NCBI GenBank assembly: GCA_963663945.1
Contig: OY760687.1
Location: 2,728,001 to 2,792,000, forward strand
Length of the DNA: 64,000 nt
Reading direction: 5' to 3'
Source of the DNA: Bin87 sp963663945
Lineage (GTDB): Bacteria; Chloroflexota; Dehalococcoidia; Lucifugimonadales; UBA3495
Shown: positions 32,550 to 41,417 of the stretch, piece by piece
Numbering within the stretch: the first letter of the stretch is position 1
How the letters are laid out: each line of letters starts with the position of its first letter
Position numbers and translations under genes: made by a program
The notes under the pieces: generated by a model
The model's input: the letters and a program-made list of their open reading frames with translations, nothing else
Databases searched by the model: none
What the model was told of the DNA's origin: nothing

Positions 32550-33179
32550 TTACTCCTGCGGCGGCCACTGGGTGCCGCCCTCGGCCGGTCGTTCGGAGGC
32601 CGGCCGGGCCATGCCGTCGGCGACCACCTGCTGAAACTCACCGAGTATCACAGAGCCCCACTCCGCAGCCTTGCTGACCCGGTGGGCAGTGCGGCGTCCC
32701 CGGGTCTGCTGGCGGCGCTCGCCTTCATCGGCCACCGCGGCCGCTGCCTGCGCGACCATTTCGTCCATGGCGTCGATTGTGGGAACCAGCGAACGGGCCG
32801 TCTCGATGAACCGCGCGATCTCGCCCATCTCGCTGTCGAGGACCACGAACACGGGCACGGTTCCGGCGCGGTGCTCCGGCAGGAAACTGTTTGTCAGCTC
32901 CAGTTCGTCGTCCCGGTTGAACACGCTGAGCCGAATGTTATCGCTGGCGTCGGCGAGGCGCAGGATGGCCGGCGTGGTGGACATGGCATCGCCGCACCAG
33001 TCCGAGGTGAAGACGGCCAGGTTCACCGGTTGTTCCAGTCCGTTGAAGTAGTCGAGCACGTTGTCGGGTATCGCGACGCCGTCATGGATCTGGCAGAACG
33101 GGTCCTTGTTCACCTTGATGATGTCGATGTATTGCTCGGTGGTCATTCCCTGGCTGAACTTCTCTGCGGATAGTGTCAT
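32550..33179 (-). CDS. Thioredoxin-fold protein with CGDA motif
   Basis: 209 residues. Core: LAVFTSDWCGDAMSTTPAILRLAD with the redox position at about 61-65 (W-C-G-D-A), then GTVPVFVVLDSEMGEIARFIE, containing the cis-Pro loop (TVPVF). The second cysteine of a CxxC pair is absent, and members with WCGDC lose only that residue here, so dithiol chemistry is unlikely; a single-Cys (glutaredoxin- or bacilliredoxin-like) role is possible. The C-terminus (after residue 150) is polar and basic. GGGGGTG lies 6 nt before the ATG at 33179. Confidence 0.78.
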   Translation of the reverse strand: MTLSAEKFSQGMTTEQYIDIIKVNKDPFCQIHDGVAIPDNVLDYFNGLEQPVNLAVFTSDWCGDAMSTTPAILRLADASDNIRLSVFNRDDELELTNSFLPEHRAGTVPVFVVLDSEMGEIARFIETARSLVPTIDAMDEMVAQAAAAVADEGERRQQTRGRRTAHRVSKAAEWGSVILGEFQQVVADGMARPASERPAEGGTQWPPQE

Positions 33180-33285
33180 CTCGCACCCCCTGATGCCCCG
33201 AAGGCGTTTTTGCCGTGGTCTGTGCCCGGTGCTAAAATCGTGGCCATATATTACCAGCCCCAAGTGGGCGAAAACGGAGCCGCTG

Positions 33286-33708
33286 TTGACTACCGAACGA
33301 GGCGGAGTGTACCTGAAATATGCCCTGTTCTGCCGCGAAACCGAGGAAGGGGACGGGGACGACCTGAGTTTCAAAGGCGTTATCGACCTGGTGGACATCC
33401 CCATGCCCGAAGAACCTCCCAGTGGCGACGGGCCCAGGGTCCTTGCCGAGGTCGACGCGCAACTGGCGTTCTGCATCGCCGGAGCCAACGCTGGGCCGCA
33501 CACTCTGGAGGTGACCATCCGGGCGCCGGGCTCCAGCCTGTCCAGCCCGCCACCCCAGGAGGTGACTTGGGATGAGGGTATTTTCTTCCAGCGCTGGATC
33601 AAGCCATTCCGCATACCGGTGACCCGCCTCGGCCGTCACGTCGCCGCCATCGCCTTCGACGGCATGCCCCTCGGGGAGGCCAGTTTCCTGGTCCGGCTCA
33701 AGCCATAG
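33286..33708 (+). CDS. DUF6941-like protein
   Basis: 140 residues if the TTG at 33286 (GGAG 6 nt upstream) is used, 133 if the GTG at 33307. The pattern YLKYALFCRETEEGDGDDLSFKGVIDLVDIPMPE resembles the DUF6941 family (beta-sandwich-like, often recorded next to hydrolase genes). Its function is unknown. It is divergent from the thioredoxin-like gene and ends just before a repeat copy. Confidence 0.65.
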   Translation: MTTERGGVYLKYALFCRETEEGDGDDLSFKGVIDLVDIPMPEEPPSGDGPRVLAEVDAQLAFCIAGANAGPHTLEVTIRAPGSSLSSPPPQEVTWDEGIFFQRWIKPFRIPVTRLGRHVAAIAFDGMPLGEASFLVRLKP

Positions 33709-33735
33709 CCGCGATTCGCAGCGCATTCAAAACCA

Positions 33736-33763
33736 GTAGGGGCGAATGATTATTCGCCCCGAC
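33736..33763. repeat. Palindromic repeat, copy C
   Basis: GTAGGGGCGAATGA then TTATTCGCCCCGAC, the same palindrome with two mismatches, again between two convergent gene ends (33708 and 33790). Confidence 0.8.
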
Positions 33764-33789
33764 GCAGTTTCGGTGGTCGGTCGGCAGAG

Positions 33790-36135
33790 CTACGAGCCGT
33801 TCTGCTCCCACAGGGCTTCGAGCACCGCGCCCGGATTCATGGGCAGGCTCTCCAGCCTGGCGCCGGTCGCCCTGGCGATGGCGTTGCCAATTGCCGCCAT
33901 GGGCGGAACCAGCGAAACCTCGCCGACGCCGCGGACACCCAGGGGATGACCCGGATTGGCCACTTCGACGATCACCGTGTCGATCATGGGAAGGTCCAGT
34001 GCGGTGGGCATGCGGTAGTCCAGGAAGGATGAGTTCATCATCTGGCCGCCATCGTCGAAGAAGTACTCTTCATTCAGCGCCCAGCCGATTCCCTGGACGG
34101 CTCCGCCCTGGATCTGTCCCTCGACGTAGCTGGGATGAATTGCCTTGCCGCAGTCCTGGATGGCGGTGAAGCGCAGCACTTCAACCTTGCCGGTGTCGGG
34201 ATCGACCTCGACGTCGGCTACGTTGATGGCGAAGGCGTTGCCCACGCCGGCGGGGTTGGCCGCTCCGTGTCCCACGATGGGACCACCGGTGCCGTTGAGC
34301 CGCCGGGCCAACTGGTCGAAGGTCATGCGCAGGGCGTCATCGGACTTGTGGGCCAGGGTGCCGTCTTCCTGGTACTCCACGTCCTCCACCGGCACGTCCC
34401 AGATGCGCGCGGCCCGCTCGATCATCTGGCGGCGCACTTCCTCGCCGGCCTGATAAACGGCGGTGCCCATCTTGAAGGTGACGCCGCTGCCGCCGGCCCC
34501 GCTGCTGTAGCCGATGCTGTCGGTGTCCACGATGGACGGCTTGATGCGCTCCGCCGGCAGTCCGAGAACCTCGGCCACGTGCATAGCCATCACGGCGCGG
34601 GAACCGCCGATGTCCGGCGAACCCTCAATCAGGCTGACCGTGCCGTCGGGCATGACGCTGGCCACCGCGGTGGCCGGACCGGTTCCATTGAACCACGCGC
34701 CGGCGGCGATGCCCCGGCCGGTGACACGACCGGGCGCCGAGGGCTCGGGCACTGGTGCAGCCAGGTGCGGATGCTCCTGGGTTGCCTGCAGGATTTCCAC
34801 CATTCCGATGCGCCGGAAGGCGGGGCCGCCGATCTGCCGGCTGCCCTCCTTGGACGCATTGTTAAGGCGGAACTCCACCGGGTCCACGCCCAGCTTCTCG
34901 CACAGCTCGTCGATGGCCTGCTCGGCGGCAAAGGACGCGGCCGGCGAACCGGGGGCCCGGTACGCGGCAGCCTTGGGCACGTTGGTCACCACGTCATAGC
35001 CCTCGACGAACCCATTGGCGATCTCGTAGGGGGCAAACATGGTGCGACAACCGCTGGGCACGGGCGAACCGGGAAACGCTCCGGCTTCGTAGATCAGGGT
35101 CGCCTGGGCAGCGGTGAACCGGCCGTCGCGAGTGCCGCCCACCTTTACCTTTATGTGGCTCCCCGATGTGGGGCCGGTACCGGTGAAAACCTCGGTGCGG
35201 GTCATTGCGATCTTGACCGGGCGGCCGGTCTTGCGCGCGAGGGCGCCAACGACGGGTTCGAGATAGCAGCCGCCCTGCCCCTTGCCGCCGAAACCGCCAC
35301 CGATCTCCATGGGGACTACGTTGAGCTGCCCTACGGAGATGCCCAGAATTCGGCTCGTATGGTCGCGCAGGGCGAAGTGTCCCTGGCTGCTGGCCCACAC
35401 GGTCACCGTGCCGTCGGTGTTCCAGCGGGCAGTCGCGGAATGCGGCTCGATATAGCCCTGGTGCACGGGGCGGGTGTGGTATTCCCTCTCCACGATGACA
35501 TCGGCTTCGGCGAAACCGGCCTCCAGGTCGCCGGAGGTGAACTGGAAGTGGTTGGACACGTTGGACCCGCCAGCCCCTTCCTCAGCCCAACCGCCCGAGC
35601 GCTGCGCTGGATTGGACAGGGTCATCAGTCGCTCGTGGACTGCCGGGGCGCCCTCCGCCATGGCCTCCTGGGCCGTGAGGACGGGGGACAGGACTTCCCA
35701 GTCCACTTCGATCAGCGCCATGGCCTCTTCAGCCAGGTGAGGCGAGTCGGCGGCGATGGCTGCCACCGCGTGGCCGCGGTACAAAGCCTTCTCACGGGCC
35801 ATCACGTTGCGGCTGTAGAAGCCGTAGTTGACGGGTGCCTCTTCTTCCTGATCCTTGATCTCCGCCGACACATCGGGGAAGTCTGCCGAGGTCACCACCG
35901 CGTGAACGCCCGGGAGAGCCAACGCCTTGCTCGCGTCGATGCCGCGGATGCGGGCGTGGGCGTGGGGGCTGCGCAGGATCTTGCCGTGCAGCATGCCGGG
36001 CAGGTGGATGTCGGCGGCGTACCGGGCGCGGCCCATGACCTTGTCCGGACCGTCGTGGCGTATCGGGCGCGTGCCGACCACGCGATAGTTTTCTTCGGGA
36101 TCGGCGAGGACGATGTTGGGTTTGTAGTCAAGCAT
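33790..36135 (-). CDS. Xanthine dehydrogenase family molybdopterin-binding subunit
   Basis: 781-residue large (molybdenum) subunit. The domain order is normal: the N-terminal a/b hammerhead (DGPDKVMGRARYAADIHLPGMLHGKILRSPHAHARI), MGGGFGGKG-type loop EIGGGFGGKGQGG, and the catalytic Glu region GVGEVSLVPPMAAIGNAIARATG at the end. Family members hydroxylate purines, aldehydes or N-heterocycles and need FAD and 2Fe-2S subunits, which are not in the window. Start at ATG 36135 with GGGAGGT upstream. Substrate unknown. Confidence 0.92.
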   Translation of the reverse strand: MLDYKPNIVLADPEENYRVVGTRPIRHDGPDKVMGRARYAADIHLPGMLHGKILRSPHAHARIRGIDASKALALPGVHAVVTSADFPDVSAEIKDQEEEAPVNYGFYSRNVMAREKALYRGHAVAAIAADSPHLAEEAMALIEVDWEVLSPVLTAQEAMAEGAPAVHERLMTLSNPAQRSGGWAEEGAGGSNVSNHFQFTSGDLEAGFAEADVIVEREYHTRPVHQGYIEPHSATARWNTDGTVTVWASSQGHFALRDHTSRILGISVGQLNVVPMEIGGGFGGKGQGGCYLEPVVGALARKTGRPVKIAMTRTEVFTGTGPTSGSHIKVKVGGTRDGRFTAAQATLIYEAGAFPGSPVPSGCRTMFAPYEIANGFVEGYDVVTNVPKAAAYRAPGSPAASFAAEQAIDELCEKLGVDPVEFRLNNASKEGSRQIGGPAFRRIGMVEILQATQEHPHLAAPVPEPSAPGRVTGRGIAAGAWFNGTGPATAVASVMPDGTVSLIEGSPDIGGSRAVMAMHVAEVLGLPAERIKPSIVDTDSIGYSSGAGGSGVTFKMGTAVYQAGEEVRRQMIERAARIWDVPVEDVEYQEDGTLAHKSDDALRMTFDQLARRLNGTGGPIVGHGAANPAGVGNAFAINVADVEVDPDTGKVEVLRFTAIQDCGKAIHPSYVEGQIQGGAVQGIGWALNEEYFFDDGGQMMNSSFLDYRMPTALDLPMIDTVIVEVANPGHPLGVRGVGEVSLVPPMAAIGNAIARATGARLESLPMNPGAVLEALWEQNGS

Positions 36136-36234
36136 AGAGCGGCGACCTCCCGGGAGACGTTGTTTGCGTAGGTAATGGCAGTAATTTACCACAAAGGGGG
36201 TCTCCTCAATCCCGGGGATGGCCCCATCAACAAA

Positions 36235-36260
36235 GGGACCGATCCACGTGGATCGGTCCC
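36235..36260 (-). terminator. Intrinsic terminator of the two-component/His-rich protein run
   Basis: Perfect 11-bp stem GGGACCGATCC (36235-36245) with GGATCGGTCCC (36250-36260) around ACGT. On the reverse strand it is followed by TTTGTTG. It lies about 40 nt after the stop of the His-rich protein gene. Confidence 0.8.
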
Positions 36261-36301
36261 GAAGGGCGCCCGGTTGATCGACGGCCGCACGCCGCTGGAT
36301 A

Positions 36302-36889
36302 TTAGCTGTCGCTGTCACCGTCACCATGATGACCGTGGCGACGACCCGAATGTTCGTGCGAAACGGTAGGCAGGGAGTCCGGCCGGTCGTCGTGCCAGTC
36401 ACTGAGCGCGTCGGATTCGTCCTGGGTGATGCGCTCCGCGTCCACCAGCTTTTCGAGCCAGGTGTCGACCTTGTCGGAATCCGAGGTGCCGGCCAGTCGG
36501 ATCGCCATCGCCCCGGAGTTGCTGGGCCGCTCGTCGAACCAGGTGTTGGCCGCGTCCGCCTGGTCTTGCGTCAGAGTTTCGTCGGTCACCAACGCCGTCA
36601 TGCGTTCCTCGAATTTGGTGTTGGCCTGCTCGTCCAGAGCGGTTGCCAAAGCGCTGTCGAGTTCGGCGCGCGTTTTCCCGAGGAGTTCAGCCACCCGGTT
36701 GAGCACCGTGTCGTTGTTCCCGACGTGCCCGCCGCCGCGCTGATCCGAGTGACCTCCGCGCTTGAGGATATCGGTGGGATCGCTGCCCGAGGCGAACACG
36801 CTGCCGAACGTGAGGCCGACCGCCAGCAAGGCGACCGACGCGGCGAGCACGAACCATCGCTTCCTTATCCCTGTGATCCTGTTGATCAT
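36302..36889 (-). CDS. Exported protein with His/Asp-rich C-terminus
   Basis: 195 residues. N-terminal signal peptide (IRKRWFVLAASVALLAVGLTFG, likely cleavage near FAS-G). Two similar helical repeats follow: LLGKTRAELDSALATALDEQA ... DQADAANTWFDERPSNS and later ITQDESDALSDWHDDRPDS. The C-terminus is HEHSGRRHGHHGDGDSDS, a candidate metal-binding tail. No family is recognised. It lies 92 nt downstream of a histidine kinase gene in the same direction, suggesting an envelope protein under or reporting to the two-component system. Ends at a terminator. Confidence 0.75.
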   Translation of the reverse strand: MINRITGIRKRWFVLAASVALLAVGLTFGSVFASGSDPTDILKRGGHSDQRGGGHVGNNDTVLNRVAELLGKTRAELDSALATALDEQANTKFEERMTALVTDETLTQDQADAANTWFDERPSNSGAMAIRLAGTSDSDKVDTWLEKLVDAERITQDESDALSDWHDDRPDSLPTVSHEHSGRRHGHHGDGDSDS

Positions 36890-36981
36890 TTTGACCTCCG
36901 TTGCCGCCGTTGTGGTGTCGTTTGCGCCCGTGGGCTGGCGGCCATGTGTCAGCAGATTAGTTGGACAACATTTAGAAATTG

Positions 36982-38430
36982 TTAACGTTCGGTAATTGGC
37001 AGATCGAACACGAACCGGCTGCCTGATCCCTCCTCGCTCTCCGCCCAGATGGCGCCGCCGTGCGCTTCCACCAACTGCAGGGCGATGGTCAGACCCAGGC
37101 CCGATCCCCCGGTGGCTCTGTCTCGAGAGACGTCCACCCGATACAACCGGTCGAACACGTGAGGCAGTGCTTCCGGCGAGATCCCGTCCCCGGTGTCCGT
37201 TACTTCCACCCTTACCAAGTCTCCCATGCGGCTGGCCGCTATTGACACGCTGCCTCCGGACGGGGTGTGTTGCACGGCATTTTCCACCAGATTGGTCAGC
37301 ACCTGCTCAACCCGGACCCGGTCGACGTACAGCGTCGGCAATGTCTCCGTGATTTCCGTATCCAAATGAACCGATTCGGCCTCCGCCCGCGGTCTGAACG
37401 AAGCTGCGACCCTTTCTACGATCTCTCCGACGTCGGTAGCCTCGATCTCCAACCGCAGCTCCCGAGACTCCGTTTCGGCCAACAGCCTCAGGTCATCCAC
37501 CAGGCGATTCAGATGCAGCGCCTGTTGGTGCACTGTGTCCAGCGTCTCCGCATCGGGTTCCAGGAGACCGTCCTGTAGAGCTTCCACATGGCCCTGAATA
37601 TTGGCCAACGGCGTGCGCAGCTCGTGGGCCACATCGGACACCATGGCGCGCCGCTGCCGTTCCGATTCCTCCAGGGCGTCAGCCATCGAGTTGAAAGTCC
37701 TGCCCAAGTCGGCTATTTCGTCGTTGCCCTTAACATCCGCCCGGCTGGCCAGGTCCCCGCTCCCCAGTCCGCGGGCTGCGGCGGCCAGATTGCTGATCGA
37801 CGCCAACATCCGCCGCGACATCACGATTACCAGCAGGATCCCTGCCGCGCCAGCCAGCAAACCCGCGATCGTCAGCGTCCTGGTGACGGCTTCGGCAAAC
37901 CGGGCCAACGGGGGCTCGACGCCGGGGAGCGGGCCCGCGTCGGTATCCAGGCGCAAGGGGTGTACGAAGCCTCCGCGGCCGCGATCCCCCACCGCCACCG
38001 AGCCGATCTGCGATCCGCCGGCGATAATGGGAACGAAATACTCGGGAGGCGCGGGGTGGTCACGATGGTCCAGACGATCGAACAGTGACCGTCCGGGTCC
38101 ATCCCGGTCCCCACGACGGTCGTTGCGGAGGGTACTGTCGGCGACCACCCTGCCTTCGGCGTCCAGCACTATGATGTCCCGTTCGGCCTGAAAACTGGTC
38201 CGGCGAACGAAATTTTGCGCTCCGTCCCAACTCCCGTTGGTTTCGTAAAATTCCGCCAACGCGACCACGACGCGGCCGGCGCGGACCCGGTCCTGTTCCG
38301 CCTGGACGTCGGTTACTTCACGCTCCGCCACCTTTCCGGTGAACAGCGCCACCGACCCCAGCGCCAATGCCAAAATGACGGCGAACCCCAACGCCAGGCG
38401 CCACCGCAGGCCGAAGCGCAATCTAGGCAT
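36982..38430 (-). CDS. Sensor histidine kinase (BaeS-like)
   Basis: 482 residues. First membrane helix about 12-32, an extracytoplasmic sensor of about 150 residues rich in Asp/Arg/Pro, second helix about 183-205, HAMP (ASISNLAAAARGLGSGDLAS), HisKA with SDVAHELRTPLANIQGH (His269), and the ATP domain: NLVENAVQHT, VEVTDTGDGIS and GGSGLGL. It autophosphorylates and passes phosphate to the adjacent OmpR-type regulator; the gene starts overlap by 8 nt, so they are coupled. Stimulus unknown. Confidence 0.95.
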   Translation of the reverse strand: MPRLRFGLRWRLALGFAVILALALGSVALFTGKVAEREVTDVQAEQDRVRAGRVVVALAEFYETNGSWDGAQNFVRRTSFQAERDIIVLDAEGRVVADSTLRNDRRGDRDGPGRSLFDRLDHRDHPAPPEYFVPIIAGGSQIGSVAVGDRGRGGFVHPLRLDTDAGPLPGVEPPLARFAEAVTRTLTIAGLLAGAAGILLVIVMSRRMLASISNLAAAARGLGSGDLASRADVKGNDEIADLGRTFNSMADALEESERQRRAMVSDVAHELRTPLANIQGHVEALQDGLLEPDAETLDTVHQQALHLNRLVDDLRLLAETESRELRLEIEATDVGEIVERVAASFRPRAEAESVHLDTEITETLPTLYVDRVRVEQVLTNLVENAVQHTPSGGSVSIAASRMGDLVRVEVTDTGDGISPEALPHVFDRLYRVDVSRDRATGGSGLGLTIALQLVEAHGGAIWAESEEGSGSRFVFDLPITER

Positions 38431-39109
38431 CGCCAAACCGGTAGCCCACGCCATGCACCGTCTGGACGTAGCGCGGTTTGCGCACGTCGGTCTCGATCTT
38501 GCGCCGGAGATTCGCGATGTGCACGTCCACCGTCCGGTCGTAGCCGTCGAAGTCGTAACCGAAGACGCCCTCGATGATTTGGTCGCGGGAGAATGGCCGG
38601 CCGGGTTGGGTCGCCAGCATGGCAAGCAGCCGGAACTCCGTAGGGGTCAACGCCGGCCTCTCGTCACCCAGAAGTACCGTCTGCTTCTGGAAGTCGATCA
38701 TGATGCCGTCATATTCGACGGACGAAGGATCCGTCGACGACTGTCGCGAGGTGCGCCGCAGGACCGCCCGCACCCGGGCGGCCAGTTCCCGGGGGCTGAA
38801 CGGCTTTACGATGTAATCGTCGGCTCCCAGGTCCAGTCCGGCCAGGCGGTCGTCCTCGTCGGCGCGGGCGGTTGCCATGATGATGGGCACGTCGGATTCC
38901 TCGCGCAGGGCACGGCAGACGCTCATGCCGTCCAGACGGGGCAGCATGAGGTCGAGAACGATCAGGTCCGGGTTGTCGGCGCGGGCCGCGTTGAGCCCGG
39001 ACACACCATCGCCCGCAGTGGTTACGCTGTGGCCGTCGCGCTCGAGGTACAACCTGACAATCCGCGCGATGCCCGGATCGTCCTCAATCACCAGTATGTC
39101 GTTCGCCAT
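38423..39109 (-). CDS. OmpR family response regulator
   Basis: 228 residues: receiver domain with the acidic pair (IEDD) and phospho-acceptor LDLMLPRLDG (Asp53), Lys in IVKPFS, then a winged-helix DNA-binding domain (LTPTEFRLLAMLA, YDRTVDVHIANLRRKIE). Start at ATG 39109; further upstream frame has no support. Partner of the kinase downstream. The target genes are likely to include the exported His-rich protein, by position. Confidence 0.95.
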   Translation of the reverse strand: MANDILVIEDDPGIARIVRLYLERDGHSVTTAGDGVSGLNAARADNPDLIVLDLMLPRLDGMSVCRALREESDVPIIMATARADEDDRLAGLDLGADDYIVKPFSPRELAARVRAVLRRTSRQSSTDPSSVEYDGIMIDFQKQTVLLGDERPALTPTEFRLLAMLATQPGRPFSRDQIIEGVFGYDFDGYDRTVDVHIANLRRKIETDVRKPRYVQTVHGVGYRFGDA

Positions 39110-39258
39110 GTCAAACGCGGGTCCGTCGTCGTGGAGTAGATGGGATAAAGGATAAAGACGGCCACCCGTTGCCGGCAAACGGCGACGCGATGAGCCGTTG
39201 CCGGTGGTCCGGAAAATCGCCAAGCACGACGTTCCCGCAGCCCATCAACGTTCAACCG

Positions 39259-40875
39259 CTACTGGTTGGGCGTTATGCCCAGAGCATCCCCATAAAAATG
39301 CAGCAGGCTGGTCACCGGGTTGCCCGCCATCTGCCCCAACCCGCACAGCGACGCCGCTCCAACGATTTCGGCGAGATCCTGGAGGTCCCGCACGTCCGAC
39401 CCTTTTCCATCGCCGGCAGCAATGCGTACCAATGCCTCCGCGATCCGGGGAGTGCCCTCGCGGCAGGGCGTGCACTTTCCGCAGGACTCGGCAGCGTTGT
39501 ACAGGCTCAACCGGGCGGCCACTTCCGCCGGAGAAGCCCGGTCGTCGAAGACGGTGATACCGCCGGCGCCCATCACCACCCCGCTGGAGTGCAGCATCCC
39601 GGGACGCAACGGCACGTCCAACTCGCTGGCCGGAAGCAGTCCGCTGGAAGGCCCGCCTACCGCGGCGAACCCTATCGCGCGCCCTTCGGGCACGCCTCCA
39701 CCGACGAGATCAATGACCTGCCGAACCGTGGTGCCCATCGGCACTTCGGCCAGACCGGGCCGCCTCACCACCCCGCTCAGCGACACCAGGCGCGTCCCTC
39801 TCGCTTCGTTGAGCCCAATCGACGCGAAACGGCGCACACCGCCCCTCAGGATCTCGGGCAGGTTGGCCAGGGTTTCCGCGTTGTTTATGACCGTCGGCTC
39901 ACCGTACAGGCCAGCATCAGTGGGAAACGGCGGGCGCAGTCTTGGTTCGCGCCGGCGACCCTCCACCGTGTTGAGCAGCGTGGTTTCCTCACCGCACACG
40001 TAACCCCCGGCGCCGCGACGGATGGTTACCGCGCAGTCAAAACCGCTGCCCAGCACGCCGTCGCCGACCAGCCCGGCGGTTCGCGCAGTTTCGAGCGCCG
40101 CCATCATGCGAGCCGCGGAAAGATCCGCCTCCGCGTTGATGTAGATAACCACATTTCCGGCGCCCGCCGCATACGCCGCAATAACGGCGCCTTCAATGAT
40201 TCGGTGCGGATTGCCCTCCATCAGATGGCGGTCCTTGAAGACGCCGGGCTCGCCCTCTTCCGCATTGACCACCAGGTGTCGCCGGGCCGCGTCGACCCGT
40301 CGCGCCGCTTGCCACTTGCGCGCCGCCGGAAAGTAGGCCCCACCGCGGCCCAGAAGACCCGCGTCCAGCGCCAGCGCGATGACCGCGTCGGGGCTCATCG
40401 CAAGGGCATCGGCCAGGCCCAGGTAACCGTTCCCCGCCAGATATCCATCGAGGGAAACCGGGTCAACACTGCCGATGCCCTCCATCAGGGCGATGTGTTG
40501 AGCCGAGAAAAACTCTTCCAACTCAGCCCGGGGGCGCATGCGCTCGGGCATCCCGCCATCCGCCGCAGCGATGATTTCTGACATATCCCCGTCGGCGGCC
40601 ACCCGGTCGAAAAACCTTACCGTGCCGTCCACCCGCTCCACCACCACCTGCGTCGCGGCGAAACACGCCCCGTCGCAGCCGGCCGCCACTACGGACACGT
40701 CGTCGCGGTCCTGGAACAAGTGCGCCAGGCGTCGGTGGACGTCGGCCGCGCCGACTGCCTGGCTGCAGTGGCCCCATTGCACGACCACCCGGGTGACGTG
40801 GGACTCAGCCGTGCCGCGTTCGGCCGCACCATCACGCAAAGTCTGCCAGGCTGGCCGGCAATCAGGCGAGGTCAT
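39259..40875 (-). CDS. NuoF/HoxF-type NADH-binding flavoprotein
   Basis: 538 residues. It has an N-terminal thioredoxin-like ferredoxin domain (about 25-105; WGHCSQAVG, GCDGACF) with only three visible cysteines. The NADH/FMN domain follows: GRGGAYFPAARKW, NAEEGEPGVFKDRHLMEGNPHRI, GAGGYVCGEETTLLNTVEG, and PPFPTDAGLYGEPTVINN. The 4Fe-4S domain has ESCGKCTPCREGT plus LCGLGQ. It is a diaphorase subunit that oxidises NADH. Its ATG overlaps the stop of the NuoE-type gene (ATGA). No NuoG or formate dehydrogenase or hydrogenase large subunit is next to it. Confidence 0.92.
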   Translation of the reverse strand: MTSPDCRPAWQTLRDGAAERGTAESHVTRVVVQWGHCSQAVGAADVHRRLAHLFQDRDDVSVVAAGCDGACFAATQVVVERVDGTVRFFDRVAADGDMSEIIAAADGGMPERMRPRAELEEFFSAQHIALMEGIGSVDPVSLDGYLAGNGYLGLADALAMSPDAVIALALDAGLLGRGGAYFPAARKWQAARRVDAARRHLVVNAEEGEPGVFKDRHLMEGNPHRIIEGAVIAAYAAGAGNVVIYINAEADLSAARMMAALETARTAGLVGDGVLGSGFDCAVTIRRGAGGYVCGEETTLLNTVEGRRREPRLRPPFPTDAGLYGEPTVINNAETLANLPEILRGGVRRFASIGLNEARGTRLVSLSGVVRRPGLAEVPMGTTVRQVIDLVGGGVPEGRAIGFAAVGGPSSGLLPASELDVPLRPGMLHSSGVVMGAGGITVFDDRASPAEVAARLSLYNAAESCGKCTPCREGTPRIAEALVRIAAGDGKGSDVRDLQDLAEIVGAASLCGLGQMAGNPVTSLLHFYGDALGITPNQ

Positions 40876-41384
40876 GCGTGGGGGTTCTCGATGAGGGAGG
40901 CCAGTCGCTCCGCGTCCACCCGTCCGTGCCAGCGCCCGTCGATCTGAACCGCCGGCGCCAACCCGCACACGAACGCACACGCGGTGGTGGTTACGTTGGA
41001 CTCGTCAGTGTGATCGGCCCGTTGCCGAGCCGCATTCAGTAGCTCGTCGCCGCCCGACTGCCAGCAGGCCAGACCGGTACACACGACGATGCTGCGGAGC
41101 CCGGGCGGGTCGAGATGCAATTCGGAGTAGGAGGTCGCCGCTCCGTAAATCTCGGAGGCCGGCACGCGCAGATGCCAACCTACAACCTGCAACGCCCACT
41201 CCGGGAGGTGACCATGTTCGTGTTCCAGGAGGTGCAGCACGGGTAGAAGCTTGTCCCGGTTGCGGTCAGGGAATTGGTCTCTCAGCAGGCGGCGCAGGCT
41301 TGATTGGCGCTCCCGCCGTTCGGCATCCGCCGTCCCGTCGCTGGCAGGGTCGACCTCATCGTCGCGCCGGCGGCGGCGTCCCAT
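40872..41384 (-). CDS. NuoE-type 2Fe-2S subunit
   Basis: 170 residues. Thioredoxin-like ferredoxin: helical start (RDKLLPVLHLLEHEHGHLPEWALQVV), then cluster cysteines VCTGLACW (C-x4-C) and ACAFVCGLAP (C-x3-C). The N-terminal 25 residues are very basic (MGRRRRRDDEV). ATG at 41384 has GGAGGAG upstream and is preferred over ATG 41402. Coupled to the NuoF-type gene downstream. Confidence 0.9.
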   Translation of the reverse strand: MGRRRRRDDEVDPASDGTADAERRERQSSLRRLLRDQFPDRNRDKLLPVLHLLEHEHGHLPEWALQVVGWHLRVPASEIYGAATSYSELHLDPPGLRSIVVCTGLACWQSGGDELLNAARQRADHTDESNVTTTACAFVCGLAPAVQIDGRWHGRVDAERLASLIENPHA

Positions 41385-41408
41385 TTCTCCTCCAGCTACC
41401 ATTGCGGG

Positions 41409-41417
41409 ATTATATCA
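41409..41417 (-). promoter_or_regulatory. Extended -10 promoter of the NuoE/NuoF genes
   Basis: Reverse-strand TGATATAAT (41417-41409), a TGn-extended perfect TATAAT. The -35 region (about 41437-41432, TCTGTT) is poor. Transcription would start near 41402, leaving a very short leader. Confidence 0.5.
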
